Source of the DNA: Paramacrobiotus richtersi
Lineage: Eukaryota; Tardigrada; Eutardigrada; Parachela; Macrobiotidae
Assembly (NCBI GenBank): GCA_034698045.1
Contig: JAQGAU010000519.1
Span: 1-26,755, forward strand
Length of the DNA stretch: 26,755 bases
Direction of reading: 5' to 3'
The notes under the pieces were generated by a model, which was not told the origin of the DNA, made no database searches, and was given only the letters and a program-made list of their open reading frames with translations. The position numbers and the translations under genes were made by a program. Positions 9,011 through 18,706 of the stretch are shown here, piece after piece (position 1 is the stretch's first letter; each line of letters starts with the position of its first letter).

Positions 9011-9379
9011 CTATTTGTTTTTCCGATAGAAAAGAGCGGGTAAACGAAACAGCGTTATCGATGGGTAAATAACTCCAAGAACCAAAGGAAAAAATCGGTT
9101 ACGAGCAAATATCCTGTCTAGATCGTTGCTGATGTCAACTGACATACGCAGTAGTACCGCAAAAAAACTGCCAACAAAAGGATTACCAACGAACACCTGA
9201 GTACCAACCTGTGAGGCTGTGACAGGATCTTCAATGTTGATCGTGGGGGGTTCAGAACGTGAAAGTGCTGTGCCATCATTGATCATCCGTAATGCTACAC
9301 TTTCCTCCAGTTGTCCTTCGATTATAAAATGCTGCTCGAGTAAATCATATCGTAGGCGATTAGTCCGACTATCATACAC
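9011..9379 (-). pseudogene. Calcineurin A-like phosphatase fragment without the catalytic motif
   Basis: Minus frame of 122 codons from 9379, with no ATG at its start. Residues 9-54 follow the N-terminus of calcineurin A (PP2B catalytic subunit), with LLEQHFIIEGQLEE, VALRMINDGTAL and IDIEAPVT-like INIEDPVT. Calcineurin is the Ca/calmodulin-dependent Ser/Thr phosphatase. In the family GDIHGQFYDL, with metal-binding Asp and His, follows at once. Here seven other residues intervene and the equivalent reads VGNPFVGSFFAVLL, keeping the glycines and a Phe but losing Asp and His. After that similarity fades, and no GDYVDRG or GNHE is present. It is best read as a decayed copy. An exon of a working gene with its continuation elsewhere is less likely, as no clear donor follows the conserved part. 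Confidence 0.62.
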
Positions 9380-9776
9380 TTGATTTACTCCCAGTCAATT
9401 GGCACAAGGTTCTTAGACGATGCCTAAAACAACGCCAGACCATCGAACATGCAAAAAAGCGACAAAAAAGTCATAACAGAAAGCAGCACTCGAGTTTCTC
9501 TCGCTGTTGGCAATTAACGTAACACTAGCGCTCTGTCCCTTTTCTTTGCTTAATCGATCCACTATCGATAAATTACATAGATAATATCCGCATTTACATA
9601 ATCCCCTTAAAACACAGACGGTGGTTGGGACCAAATAAAATCAATAAATAAGAAGGTTTAAGAACGTGGAAAAATCAGTAAATAAATTGTTAAAAATATC
9701 AAATATCCCAATTACAAGAAAATATAGAAATTCTGGACTCACTAATAGGATTTTTTTCATCTGAATATGGGGTTAA
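9380..9776. other. No supported gene
   Basis: A 73-codon minus frame (9413-9634) has no motif or splice support. If the calcineurin copy had an upstream exon it should lie here, but none was recognised. Confidence 0.3.
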
Positions 9777-9930
9777 TTAGACTGTTAGACATCCTCGCAT
9801 TCGCAGTAGAAGATCGCATGCTGATGGGTCCATCTCATCGTGGCCATTCTCCTCAAACTCCTCCAGTGCCAGCTGAGCAGTGGGTCGTTGTACGTGGGCC
9901 ATGGCTCGTGTCGTCGTCGTTGTCATACCA
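9777..9930 (-). CDS. Small 49-residue frame, possible 3'-terminal exon
   Basis: Acceptor TTTCCTTTCAATAG ends at 9931, followed by four bases and ATG at 9926. The frame runs 49 codons to TAA at 9777. The product has an N-terminal Thr run and an acidic middle (ALEEFEENGHDEMD), ending LLLRMRGCLTV. Codon third positions are richer in G and C than the surroundings. Whether it is a terminal exon or a small gene is open. No family recognised. Confidence 0.35.
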
Positions 9931-10031
9931 CTATTGAAAGGAAATAGCAATGGACGGCTGCATGCGACATAGCGTATTGATGGCGTAAAATCGTAAGCAT
10001 ACCCGTTGGCTTACGGCACACTCTTCCACAG

Positions 10032-10187
10032 GGAATCGAGCTGTATCCCGAAATAATGTTTCACTGCGGGCGGAACTGCTTGGTATGCATGCTATGCGAC
10101 TTGTTATGTCAAACGCAACAGGAGCAGCACAGAATCACATATGTATCCTCCAGTACGCTGGGAAAACCATTTATTATAAAAAATTAA
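10032..10187 (+). CDS. Possible exon after a good acceptor, unknown
   Basis: The acceptor ACTCTTCCACAG ends at 10031. The phase-0 frame gives 51 codons with a Cys-rich start (HCGRN then CLVCMLCDLLC) and stops at TAA 10185. Another frame over the same bases is also open. No donor or partner exon is identified. The flanking 9931-10531 otherwise shows nothing. Confidence 0.25.
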   Translation, partial: GIELYPEIMFHCGRNCLVCMLCDLLCQTQQEQHRITYVSSSTLGKPFIIKN

Positions 10188-10531
10188 AAATAAAACCATT
10201 TTAACGGTGTTTTTCACGACCCGTTTGTCCAAGCAGATAGAGCAAAGAATGGCACTTCTACTGGAAGTGCCATGAATTTCCATTTGAGATGGAATGGTAG
10301 ACTCAATCCAGCAAGAACTGGATTGTCTGCATGTAACGTGAAAGTGTGCGTTTATTTAGCAGGCGAGGTGGGCGACCGAACTGTGATCCGGTATGTTTGT
10401 CCCGGTTAATACGCTGCCCACGCCCATTCCATTCATTTTCACAATACATGTCGTGACTAGCATACCACATTCATTTTAATAATTCTATTAATTTATTTGC
10501 TAACTTGCCAGTCATTAATTAATAATAATTA

Positions 10532-10729
10532 TCAAAAATCAGCATCCGCCATTTTTCGACATTTTGCTGTTGTGTGTTTCTGTTGATTAACGAAGACGAT
10601 CGGTTCATCTTTAACCATCTCGTAGCAATGTTTTCGAAATCGGCCCTCAGTCGGAATTCGGTAGATGTCTCTAACGGCGGAAACGGAATATTCCTCACTC
10701 GCGTATTGACCGTTGTATTTGTAGAGCAT
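10532..10729 (-). CDS. 65-residue hypothetical protein or exon
   Basis: ATG at 10729 opens 65 codons ending at TGA 10532. The polar, basic product (RIPTEGRFRKHCYEM, KHTTAKCRKMADADF) has no signal peptide or membrane segment and no motif I recognise. Codon third positions are moderately G/C-rich, which supports coding weakly. The plus frame on the opposite strand is probably its shadow. Confidence 0.35.
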   Translation of the reverse strand: MLYKYNGQYASEEYSVSAVRDIYRIPTEGRFRKHCYEMVKDEPIVFVNQQKHTTAKCRKMADADF

Positions 10730-10905
10730 TCTTTTAAATACAGATTATTTTCTACGATTTTTAAGGGCTCTGCTTGAAATTAATGGAACGGTGACGCAGT
10801 GTACTTTATTTCTTTTATTGATATCAAACAGACTGATGCGGTTTTAAACGTTGTTACACTAGCACTAATAGAACAAATGCTAGAGCCAGGGAAAAGACGC
10901 TTGTT

Positions 10906-11509
10906 TCACCAATATTGGCGATATGTCGCCGCGTCCATCAGCTCAGCCGTGTCGATGGCCTCGTTAGCCAGCGCCTCGACGGCCTCCAGCGTCTCGATCT
11001 TGTACTTTTCCCATTCATGAGTGGAGCTAAGACCATTCAGCCCCTCCGCAGTCTGCCAGGTTTCCATCCTAGATGCAACAGATGTTAAGGCGATTTTCTG
11101 TGCATTGTCATAAATATAGGCGGAACCGAAACATCTGAATACGTTACACCTTTCACACTAACTGTTTTGTTATTTCTAATAGCCAAAACATCAATACAGA
11201 AACCTGCATCAGCCAGTTTCTTGTAAGTGCAACGCGTAAGAGCGGCGAAAAAGTTTAAACACATTTCCTTCTCAAACAACTCAGCATTTTTGTCCAAACT
11301 TTTTAAACCTTTCGTCATAAATGCACATATGTGAGTGGTGATCGCTCTGAATTATATCACAGGCCTTACTTTAAGATGGTTTTCTTGATATCGGCCATGA
11401 AATGCCGGAACCACATGGGTTCTGCCACTGTATCCATTGCTTCCTTGCCCTCGAACAGATTGCGTACGCGGTCTGCTGCGCGCTCTTGGGGGGTTGGAGC
11501 TCCTTCCAT
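10906..11509 (-). CDS. Two-exon orphan gene, 100 residues
   Basis: Exon one runs from ATG 11509 to 11370 (46 codons plus two bases) and meets donor TTAAA|GTAAGG. Exon two starts at 11068 after GTTGCATCTAG and ends at TGA 10906. The junction codon AA+G gives Lys, and exon two then continues METWQTAEGL in frame, so both phases fit exactly; the intron is 300 nt. Codon third positions are strongly G/C-rich in both exons (ATC GAG ACG CTG GAG GCC). The product is soluble, acidic at its C-end and likely mostly helical: MEGAPTPQERAADRVRNL, then RHFMADIKKTIL, HEWEKYKIETLEAVEALANE and a Tyr/Trp tail. No signal peptide, no family recognised. A 78-codon frame inside the intron (11085-11318) is probably incidental. 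Confidence 0.65.
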
Positions 11510-12146
11510 TTTTTCAAATTAAAATTTTTTGCGCGAGAAAAAAAACGTTTTAAGGTAATAGAAATGAATATGCCAGAGTGGAATGTATGAAACTGGGAAA
11601 TTGATGATCAGGAGGAGCTGGATTTTGTATTGCGGCAAAAAAGTGCTCTTATTTTGCACACAGCCGTAATAATTCTTTGTCTTCGTTAATACGTCATAAT
11701 GTTTTACGTTCTGATTGGTTGTGTTTTTCCCACGCTCTGAATTCAGCGTTCATTGACCCGGCCTTGCTTCACCGGTGTCGTGATGTCTACCATCCCGCGG
11801 GTGTTATGTAAATAGCCTGCGACTGACTACCACGGCGGAGCATTCTCTTCGCTGTTCCTACCTCCTACGACGCGACCAATCAGAAATATTCCCTATTTTT
11901 AATTCCTATTTATTAATTCATTTTACAAAAGTTGCTCGATCCTGTGATATATAACGGAAAAAGTCTTTGAAACACCTGATATAAGCTGCTCGCCTGCATT
12001 TTCTGCTTCGTAAACATTTGAAAGACTTCTCCATTTCCTGTACTACGAACAGCGTTATTAGAATTGGTTTTGGTTGTCCAACGACATTAACTTTATACGT
12101 AGTCATTAGCTCCCTAATCAATGCTCTTCATTGATCAATGTGATTC
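11510..12146. other. No well-supported gene
   Basis: The only longer frame is minus 11918-12121 (67 codons, basic, Cys-containing), with no motif or splice support. The first 200 bases would hold the promoter of the two-exon gene; no TATA box stands out. Confidence 0.3.
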
Positions 12147-12746
12147 TTGTGTATTTGGATAGTCTCCAGTAATAAGGCAGAACAAAAATTAGGTTTCGGT
12201 TCTCGTTTCCGTCTGTGGCAAAGAAACGGACAGCAAAATTATATGCTGTCCGAAATCCTGCCAGAAGCGGATACGATGAATGTAATTACTTGGATTACGG
12301 CTGCATACAGCCGACTGATAAAACCACCATACCGTAACGGCATCGTACTTCTGAGTTTACCGAATCTGATTCAATCATGCAGGTTAAAAATGATCATTCG
12401 CAAAACAGAACAAACCAGACTATTTGCTTTTTTTAACTGTGAGTTCCCTTTTGTAATTTCAAAGCCCAATGAGGTACTTCCGGACAGTATACCGGTCAAG
12501 AAAATAGCTCTGGGCAAAAGAAACACTAGTTATCAACCAGACATACCATCTTCCAACACGAAGGTGCCGGCTAACGGGTTACCAACAATTCCTGATCACT
12601 TCCTGAAGGGAATTAAGGCTGGCGAAAGTGCCCACGATCGAACAAAAATCCTAAAGGACATCACCGAACAAACACAAACTATCACGGTCCCCGTATACAG
12701 CTATTCGAAAAACGACAAACCGTCGAAATGTAGATTCCGTGCATAA
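12147..12746 (+). CDS. Long open frame, unknown protein
   Basis: This is a 199-codon frame, too long to be likely by chance, though it opens without an ATG. Candidate internal starts are the first in-frame Met (YMLSEI region) near 12240, or an upstream acceptor CTCCAG near 12170. The first half is mixed hydrophobic (MNVITWITAAYSRLIKPPY, NGIVLLSLPNLIQ). The second half is polar and Pro/Ser/Lys-rich (SYQPDIPSSNTKVP, KILKDITEQTQTITVPVY), suggesting disorder. No domain recognised. The degenerate coding-like repeats that follow on the same strand might be its former continuation. Confidence 0.45.
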   Translation: MCIWIVSSNKAEQKLGFGSRFRLWQRNGQQNYMLSEILPEADTMNVITWITAAYSRLIKPPYRNGIVLLSLPNLIQSCRLKMIIRKTEQTRLFAFFNCEFPFVISKPNEVLPDSIPVKKIALGKRNTSYQPDIPSSNTKVPANGLPTIPDHFLKGIKAGESAHDRTKILKDITEQTQTITVPVYSYSKNDKPSKCRFRA

Positions 12747-14251
12747 CTTCCCGAGTGTTACAGTCAAGAGTGCCAAGAAGTCGCGATTTTGCCTTCGTCG
12801 GTGCGTCTGTAAATGCACCGACGGAGATCATAGTGCGTGGCACCCGCTTCCAAACCGGGCCGGTCATTCAGCTTGCAACTAGAATATGAAAGACTGCAAG
12901 GGCGGCCGTTCTAAAATCACTGCAAGACCCGAATGCGTGCACGCTTCGTAGCACCCTGGCGCTTTTCTCACGGACTTTTCGGATGGCAACGAAACGTAAT
13001 ACGAGAACTTTTTCGACAAGTCGGGGATGGATGGGCCCGGATGGCAAAAGCAATGCTGACAAAAAGTAGCGTTCGGGAGAGCGGTATATCCCGCTGAGTG
13101 CCAGGAAGTCCATCAGTGCGGTAAGGCAGATCGTACAGCCTGGGTCTATGTTCGGACACCGAAAGGGAAAGAGCCACAGATGACAATTGTCCATCTCTTT
13201 GCAGAGAAATGTCTCCACATCTCGTCAGACGAGCAACCATGGACTGATATCATAAGGTAGGTTGCCGATATGTACGTGCCAGCTTATGTGGAAGTGCTTG
13301 GGCAAGACGGGAACGTAATCGCAGCGCCTGAACAGCTGAACATCTCCTTAACGCTAACGGTCACGAGCAAGAAGTCCCACGTTCGGATCAACGTCTGAAA
13401 TATCAACCATGTGCAGCCTGTGTTAGGAGGAGTCCTGAGGTGTTATCTGGCCAGCACGCAAGGCATCCAGTCTCCCTGGACGTACGTAGGCGGTGGGTAC
13501 ACGGATACGTGCCAGCGTTAGGGCGGACCGTGCGTCCTGGGCCTAAGTTCAGACGCCAAAGGGGAAAAAGACACAGACGGCAACTGTCCATCGCCTTGCA
13601 GAGGAATTTCTTCACATCCAGACTATGCTAGAAGGAATCCTGATGTGTTATCTGGCCAACACGTGCGGCATCCGGTCTCCCTGGACGTACGTAGGCGGAG
13701 GGTACACCGTTGGTATTTTGAAGACTGCTTGTTATGCAGCATCAACATCACCCTGAGGCCGAAGGTCTGGATCGTGATATCCATTTTAGACCTTGAGAAG
13801 GTCCCGCGGATGTATGGCGATCTGAGCGGCGCGAAGAAATCGAAATCGTGCTGCCACGGTTATATTTTCATAAGTTTCAGCACCACGCAGGCGCTGTGGG
13901 AAGCTAATAATATCAAGCCTTTCGTCTTCCTCTAGCACCCTGGCACCACCCTGTACGTTGATGTGCCAGCGCTGCACCAGTTCATCAACGTCGGCGGATC
14001 GGTTACCAGCGCTCGTAGCTTTGTAGACAAAGGGTTAATCCCCATCTCGGAGACAACATTCGATCACCTTTTCACAGTGTCGTCGGTTCCCGATTGACGA
14101 AAGTTCCAGAAACATCCGAAACTTGCTTTCTGAGCTACGTCAGCGTCTGCTAGCTACATCGAGGATCGATGTGCTGGAGTGCAATAAGCGCCTCAAAGGT
14201 TTTAAAGATCTGTACGTTGGTTCGTGGAAAACGGTCACCAGCACCTTCTAG
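12747..14251 (+). pseudogene. Decayed, once repeat-containing coding region
   Basis: Protein-like stretches alternate between frames and are broken by stops. Examples: DFAFVGASVNAPTEIIVRG near 12785; YVEVLGQDGN then APEQLNISLTLTVTS near 13270-13370 (Ig-like strand pattern); TTLYVDVPAL and FINVGGSVTS near 13940-14010; and an open 54-codon stretch from 14087 (NIRNLLSELRQRLLATSR) ending at TAG 14249. The family is not recognised. The mixture of good codon-like stretches with stops and frame changes fits a decaying gene with tandem domains. Unrecognised short introns could explain some breaks. Confidence 0.45.
13045..13720. repeat. Degenerate tandem repeat of about 205 bp
   Basis: Two clear copies: 13424-13628 and 13629-13720 onward, sharing the tract TCTCCCTGGACGTACGTAGG and GTGTTATCTGGCCA. 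A third, weaker copy lies before 13260: CCTGGGTCTATGTTCGGACACC at about 13139 matches CCTGGGCCTAAGTTCAGACGCC at about 13535, followed in both by A/G-rich bases and CTTTGCAGAG / CCTTGCAGAG. On plus, copies encode similar peptides (RTPKGK, IVHLFAEKCLHI / TVHRLAEEFLHI; SPWTYVGGGYT twice), so the array was probably once protein-coding, though now stop-ridden. Confidence 0.75.
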
Positions 14252-14285
14252 AAACTGTTTCCCAAGTACTGTATATTAAGCAGAT

Positions 14286-14510
14286 ATGGCAACCCAGCTG
14301 ATTCCATGCCTTCTAACTTTAGTTGTGCTATTGCCACACTCCTTCACTTGGCGCTATGCAGTAGAAGGACATACTGTGCGGCCAATCGATCCTTCCGCCA
14401 CCTTCTGTATTACCTCACGTGCTCCTTATATGTCTACGAATTCGCTTGTACCATCCAGAATTTCATTCTTTTCCATCAGAAAGGTTTATCTTGTGCTACT
14501 ACACGCGTAG
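14286..14510 (+). CDS. Small secreted-type protein candidate, 74 residues
   Basis: ATG at 14286 opens 74 codons to TAG. The start has a classic signal-peptide shape: short N-region, hydrophobic core (LIPCLLTLVVLLPHSF), then polar mature sequence (VEGHTVRPIDPSATF). The stretch after about residue 45 is less protein-like and may be intron read-through. No donor was identified with confidence and no family is recognised. Confidence 0.35.
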   Translation: MATQLIPCLLTLVVLLPHSFTWRYAVEGHTVRPIDPSATFCITSRAPYMSTNSLVPSRISFFSIRKVYLVLLHA

Positions 14511-15720
14511 ACTTTCTGCCGTTGCTACTGCTCATTTAATGAACGGATAACCACATAATATCAAGTCCCAGATAAGCGCTTTGTAATTCCTGCTGTCCGG
14601 GTGGTCCAGAATTCGTGGGCCGCGTCATGCCCGGCATAGAATCACGCTTGATACATTCTGTTATATACCGAACTGCGAGTCAGATTCAGGCAAACTTACG
14701 TTCGTCATTACCTTGCTTAGAGCAGACATGACCGTTGCTACGTTTTGCGGTTTTCTCAAGGTTTCCAACTTCTGCAACCCAGGACTGCATCAAGTTTCCA
14801 CTGCAATTCTGCGACGATCTGATGCCCAGCTACTAGTGACGCGGTCTGCTTTACACTTCGGACTGAGATCCTGTCAAAGAAAGCCAGTGACGGTATGCTT
14901 GCCTGTTCTTTCTGATCCGTCATGCCCAGTGACATCCTGTCGAAATTTATTATAGTGTCCATGGTTTTCCCGTGTTCTCGGCGTTGAATTTGGTTGCGTT
15001 CCGTTTGGGGCGGCGGCTCTGCGGCTTGTACCGAAATGCTGGGTAACTGACGGTTGACTCTCAGTGCACCGTCTGGACATCACCTAGTATCGAGCACTTC
15101 CCCCAGTATCGTCAAGGGAGTTTGGAAGTCTGGTGGTATTAAAAATTATGTTGGGGCTTTTGCGTGGATACACGGTCCGAAGAGATAAAACATGTTTCCT
15201 TTGTCGGTCAAAGGACCGATATGCGAGGATGGGAAAACCATTGCTTTCGTAAGTGAGTCGTAACATCCGCCTGTTTTACAGGTCCTTAAAAAAGCCTAAA
15301 CACAAGCTGCTGCACCAAAATCCTCGTTACGAACCGATCATTTTGGACTACACCAAAAAGGGACAGACATGCAGAAACGCTGGGAGGTTGATTTTGGTGT
15401 AAAATCATCCGCGTCATGTCTGCAGTATTCACGCAAGTTCCAAAAGAACTGATGCATAACGGGTATTGTAATACATCAGTAAGAACAGTGTATAGTGTAA
15501 ATACTTATAAAATTTCTCAACAGATTGCACATGCAACAGCCGACTAACATATTATCAAGATATGTCAGTGCAGGTTGCATTCATGTTTACGCTGACTTTA
15601 CAGAGCATCAATGGTCCATGGAGAATGACTAAGACATAAGTATCGTAGTACGGATTTAACCATGGGTGGTGCCGTTCTCGCAGAATTATCGGACTTTGAT
15701 TTATTTCAGTTTCAATGGTT
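14511..15720. other. No well-supported gene
   Basis: Several frames of 60-96 codons overlap on both strands around 14713-15266, none with motif or splice support. A polyadenylation-like AATAAA occurs at 15784-15789 on plus, just past this stretch. Confidence 0.3.
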
Positions 15721-16035
15721 TTATAACAAATATTTCTGTTCGCAGTTGAAATATTTCCGGTAAAGTCTTTTTCTCCGCTGAACAATAAAGATACGTTTTG
15801 AACTTGAACTGTGTGATTTTATTTGTATAGGTAGCGTATTTATTCCAAACTCCGGAGTAAAAATGTTAACATGTACTTCTGAGTAGAACGTCTCGCAAGA
15901 CGCGCTGGTACCAAAGTAAAACTCCGACTGGAACGGTGCGCAGTAACGAGATACCCAGTTACTGATGTTGACATTGGTTTGGTAAGAACGAAAACGTGGT
16001 AAGAAGCGCGGGGAGAAGATTAGCGGCAACCTCAC
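15721..16035 (-). CDS. Possible exon, extracellular-type peptide, unknown
   Basis: Open minus frame of 104 codons without an ATG start. The first two thirds (NVNISNWVSRYCAPF, SEFYFGTSASCETFY, VHVNIFTPEFGIN) look like a secreted or extracellular module with two Cys and beta-strand-like alternation. The end is basic (RRKRLYRKYF). No family recognised and no strong splice pair found. Confidence 0.3.
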   Translation of the reverse strand: MRLPLIFSPRFLPRFRSYQTNVNISNWVSRYCAPFQSEFYFGTSASCETFYSEVHVNIFTPEFGINTLPIQIKSHSSSSKRIFIVQRRKRLYRKYFNCEQKYLL

Positions 16036-16401
16036 GTCGTATCACAGAAATATTCCAAATGCAAAAATATTAATAAAATTGTGTAAAATTTATAAAATTT
16101 TGAGTTCTTTATGAAATAACCTTTCAGCTGAAATAAAAAAATAAAATAAAATTGTGTAATCGCTAATACGTTTGTCAATGTTAGAAACGCAGTAGTAACA
16201 CCAAGTTCTAAAATCGCACAGTATGCTTATTGTTATAATAATATTTGAAAAACCCAGTAAAAACAGCCAACGTTCTCGGAATGTAGCCATTAACCGATAT
16301 CTGTAGACCCTGTAGTCTACAGCTTAAAAGCAACCTTCACGTACGTAAATACCTTCGGTTTTTCCCGGGTTTGGATAAAGCGACGTAAGTTTTACAGTAA
16401 A

Positions 16402-16677
16402 TCAACCTGTGGGTAAATATGCGATATGGAACCAGCATGACCCATACACAAAATCCATGAACTGTGATAGCGTAAAACAAATGTGTGTTACGCATGAGAC
16501 GAGTTTTACAGCAAATGCTGCACTGCTCCGGACTAAAGTGCTGACTGTGTCACGTCTTGCATAGTAGATATCGTTGCTAAGCAAACGTGCCGCCATGGCT
16601 TGGATGGCGCTCCATTTAGCCTGAGGCAAATCCCCAAATAAACGTCTTTTATAGCTTGATTCGAATGATCGGATCAC
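16402..16677 (-). CDS. Possible exon, 91 codons, unknown
   Basis: Minus frame ending at TGA 16402. The middle (PQAKWSAIQAMAARLL, SNDIYYARRDTVSTLVRSS) is helix-like and protein-like, followed by hydrophobic residues. The start has no ATG, so it would need an upstream exon. No family recognised. Confidence 0.28.
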   Translation of the reverse strand: MIRSFESSYKRRLFGDLPQAKWSAIQAMAARLLSNDIYYARRDTVSTLVRSSAAFAVKLVSCVTHICFTLSQFMDFVYGSCWFHIAYLPTG

Positions 16678-18706
16678 TTTAGTCCAGTTTTTACGAACAT
16701 GACGACAATGTTGTGTTTCTTATATTGTACAGGGTATGTACAATCCAGCGTGTACCTGAATGTGTAACGTTGCCATTAATTCCAGAGAAGCTGTCTAAAA
16801 CCGCTTTGCTAAAAACTGCAGTCGTTGAATTATGGCACACAAAACGTTGCAAAAGGTGCATTTGATGTGCTACTGATCACAACGAAATTAACTTTAATTA
16901 CGTGTTTGCCGAGTTTTTAATTTCTATATTGTTTGGTATAGAATGCAATGCATTAGAGAACCTGATTCGTATTGGACGTATTCCGGTAGCAGTTCGTTAC
17001 GATGTAATGTACACAGTTTAAGATAATAACGTAGCCACTTCAGTTTTCTTAAAGGGAGACAGGCGCATGGTTTGACCTTTTGTCGAACGAACGCGCGTGG
17101 ATGGACCGGTGGGATACCAGCCCAAAACCCATTTCGCGCTTTGTGCCGTCTGTTTTTCGTACATCATATTAGATCATCTCTTCATAATTAACAGTTAGTT
17201 TTAATTATGTACCAAAGCGGAGTGAAGGTTCCACACCTCACTGGGACAAACTTATTTCGCGACTGTAACTGGCATGTGAAATGTATTTCATGTTGTGTGC
17301 GACTTAGCCAGTCGGTCAAGTTCATATGATAACGAGGTCACCTTTAGAAGGGACCCCACCTGTTAATAACCGCAATAAGTTAATAAACTTAATTAATGCC
17401 TGTTCGTTAATTCAGTAGGTAAGCCCGTAATAAACGTTCGCCTCGGTCACCCTACGCTCGCAATCAACGAGTTTCCTGGTCTGTTACTTACTATTGCGTT
17501 AAGTAAGTACTGTTAATAATTATACGGAAAATATAGGTACAGAGTGAAAAGTTAGTTTATGGTAGACATGGCAGAACTTTGATGCGAAGAATCGAGGTTA
17601 ACGTGAACAGCTGAGAGTTACGAAAGTCAAAGATGTGTAAATAAAAAAGTGCGGAAACCTGAAAATGTGTACGAAGAAATAGGGAATCGGGAAGCTCCGG
17701 TCGTAGCAGGAGTCAAAACAACAGAAAATGCTTAATACTTGGTGACACCGTTGTATGTCTTTACAAGATCAGTAGTGCATGGATGTTTCGACATCATCTG
17801 CTTGTCGTAAAACGATCACGACGACATCCCTAGTTTCACATCCTCAGGACGGATTTCTGGACGTCACCTTCCATATTACTTTTTCCATATTATTTCCATA
17901 TTCCATATTATATTATCATACTGTTTCATCGTAAGCCTTCTAGTGGAATTCTCGTCCTTGATTTATCGGTTTCGTACAAGACACGATCGTAAAAGACAGC
18001 AGCACTTTGCGGCGCTCATAGTACATCAGGAAACTATACACGCGCTAATTGTTCAGAATCGTATGATGTAACGCTTATATGACTTTCCAATAAGAATGAC
18101 TGGTTTCATAAGTGTAAAGGCGCTGAAGTTTTGACATGCAGGGCTTTTTTGCATTATAACAAACTAAGCAAAGGACACGCAAGATGATGCGAAGCTACAC
18201 CCTGCAAACTGTTGCACTGTTTTCTAATGCATCATACAATAGTGGTTACTGCACTGCTTGTGATGTAGGCGACATGCGGTGGAGAATCTTCAGTCCTTAT
18301 TACCCTACTCTTACGAACCAGTTCCAGTTTTTTAAGAATCTGATTCGTGGTAGCAATTCCGTTTTTGAACTTCAAGAACAATGTGCAGTCTGATTGCTGC
18401 CTGCTGGAATACGAGAAACACATGCCTTTCCGATTCAAGCAGGGTAATGGAACCAGCAATGCTGGATCCCAGTACCGCTAAAAACGGAAGCAGCACCCGA
18501 ATAGCGCCCTTTAACTTACCAACTATAATTACTGGCTAGGATCAATAGACATCATCCTGCAACCAGTAGGACTTCTCATTGTTGCATACAAAAGCCAAAA
18601 CGAACGTTCTGCAAGAATTAGATTCATAGGAAGAATGGTTTCAGTATCATTGTCTAACTTTAATTCTGGCCTAGAAGAAGCGTAGCGTAGCGAATATCGA
18701 AGCTAA
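16678..18706. other. No well-supported gene; possible remains of the ABC transporter's first half
   Basis: Minus 17018-17164 has a 48-codon ATG frame (KWVLGWYPTGPSTRV) with another open frame over the same bases; neither is recognised. A plus ATG frame at 18184-18393 is also unrecognised. 17868-17915 is a low-complexity tract repeating TTCCATATTA. The first transmembrane domain of the decayed transporter would be expected at about 17.4-18.7 kb, but I could not align it. Confidence 0.3.

Noticed and set aside
10799-11020. Plus frame with Ala/Ser run
   Set aside because: It is the shadow of the G/C-biased second exon of the minus-strand orphan gene.
11085-11318. 78-codon minus frame with a C-x9-C spacing, resembling small mitochondrial twin-Cys proteins
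   Set aside because: It lies inside the intron of the phase-perfect two-exon gene and has no second C-x9-C pair.
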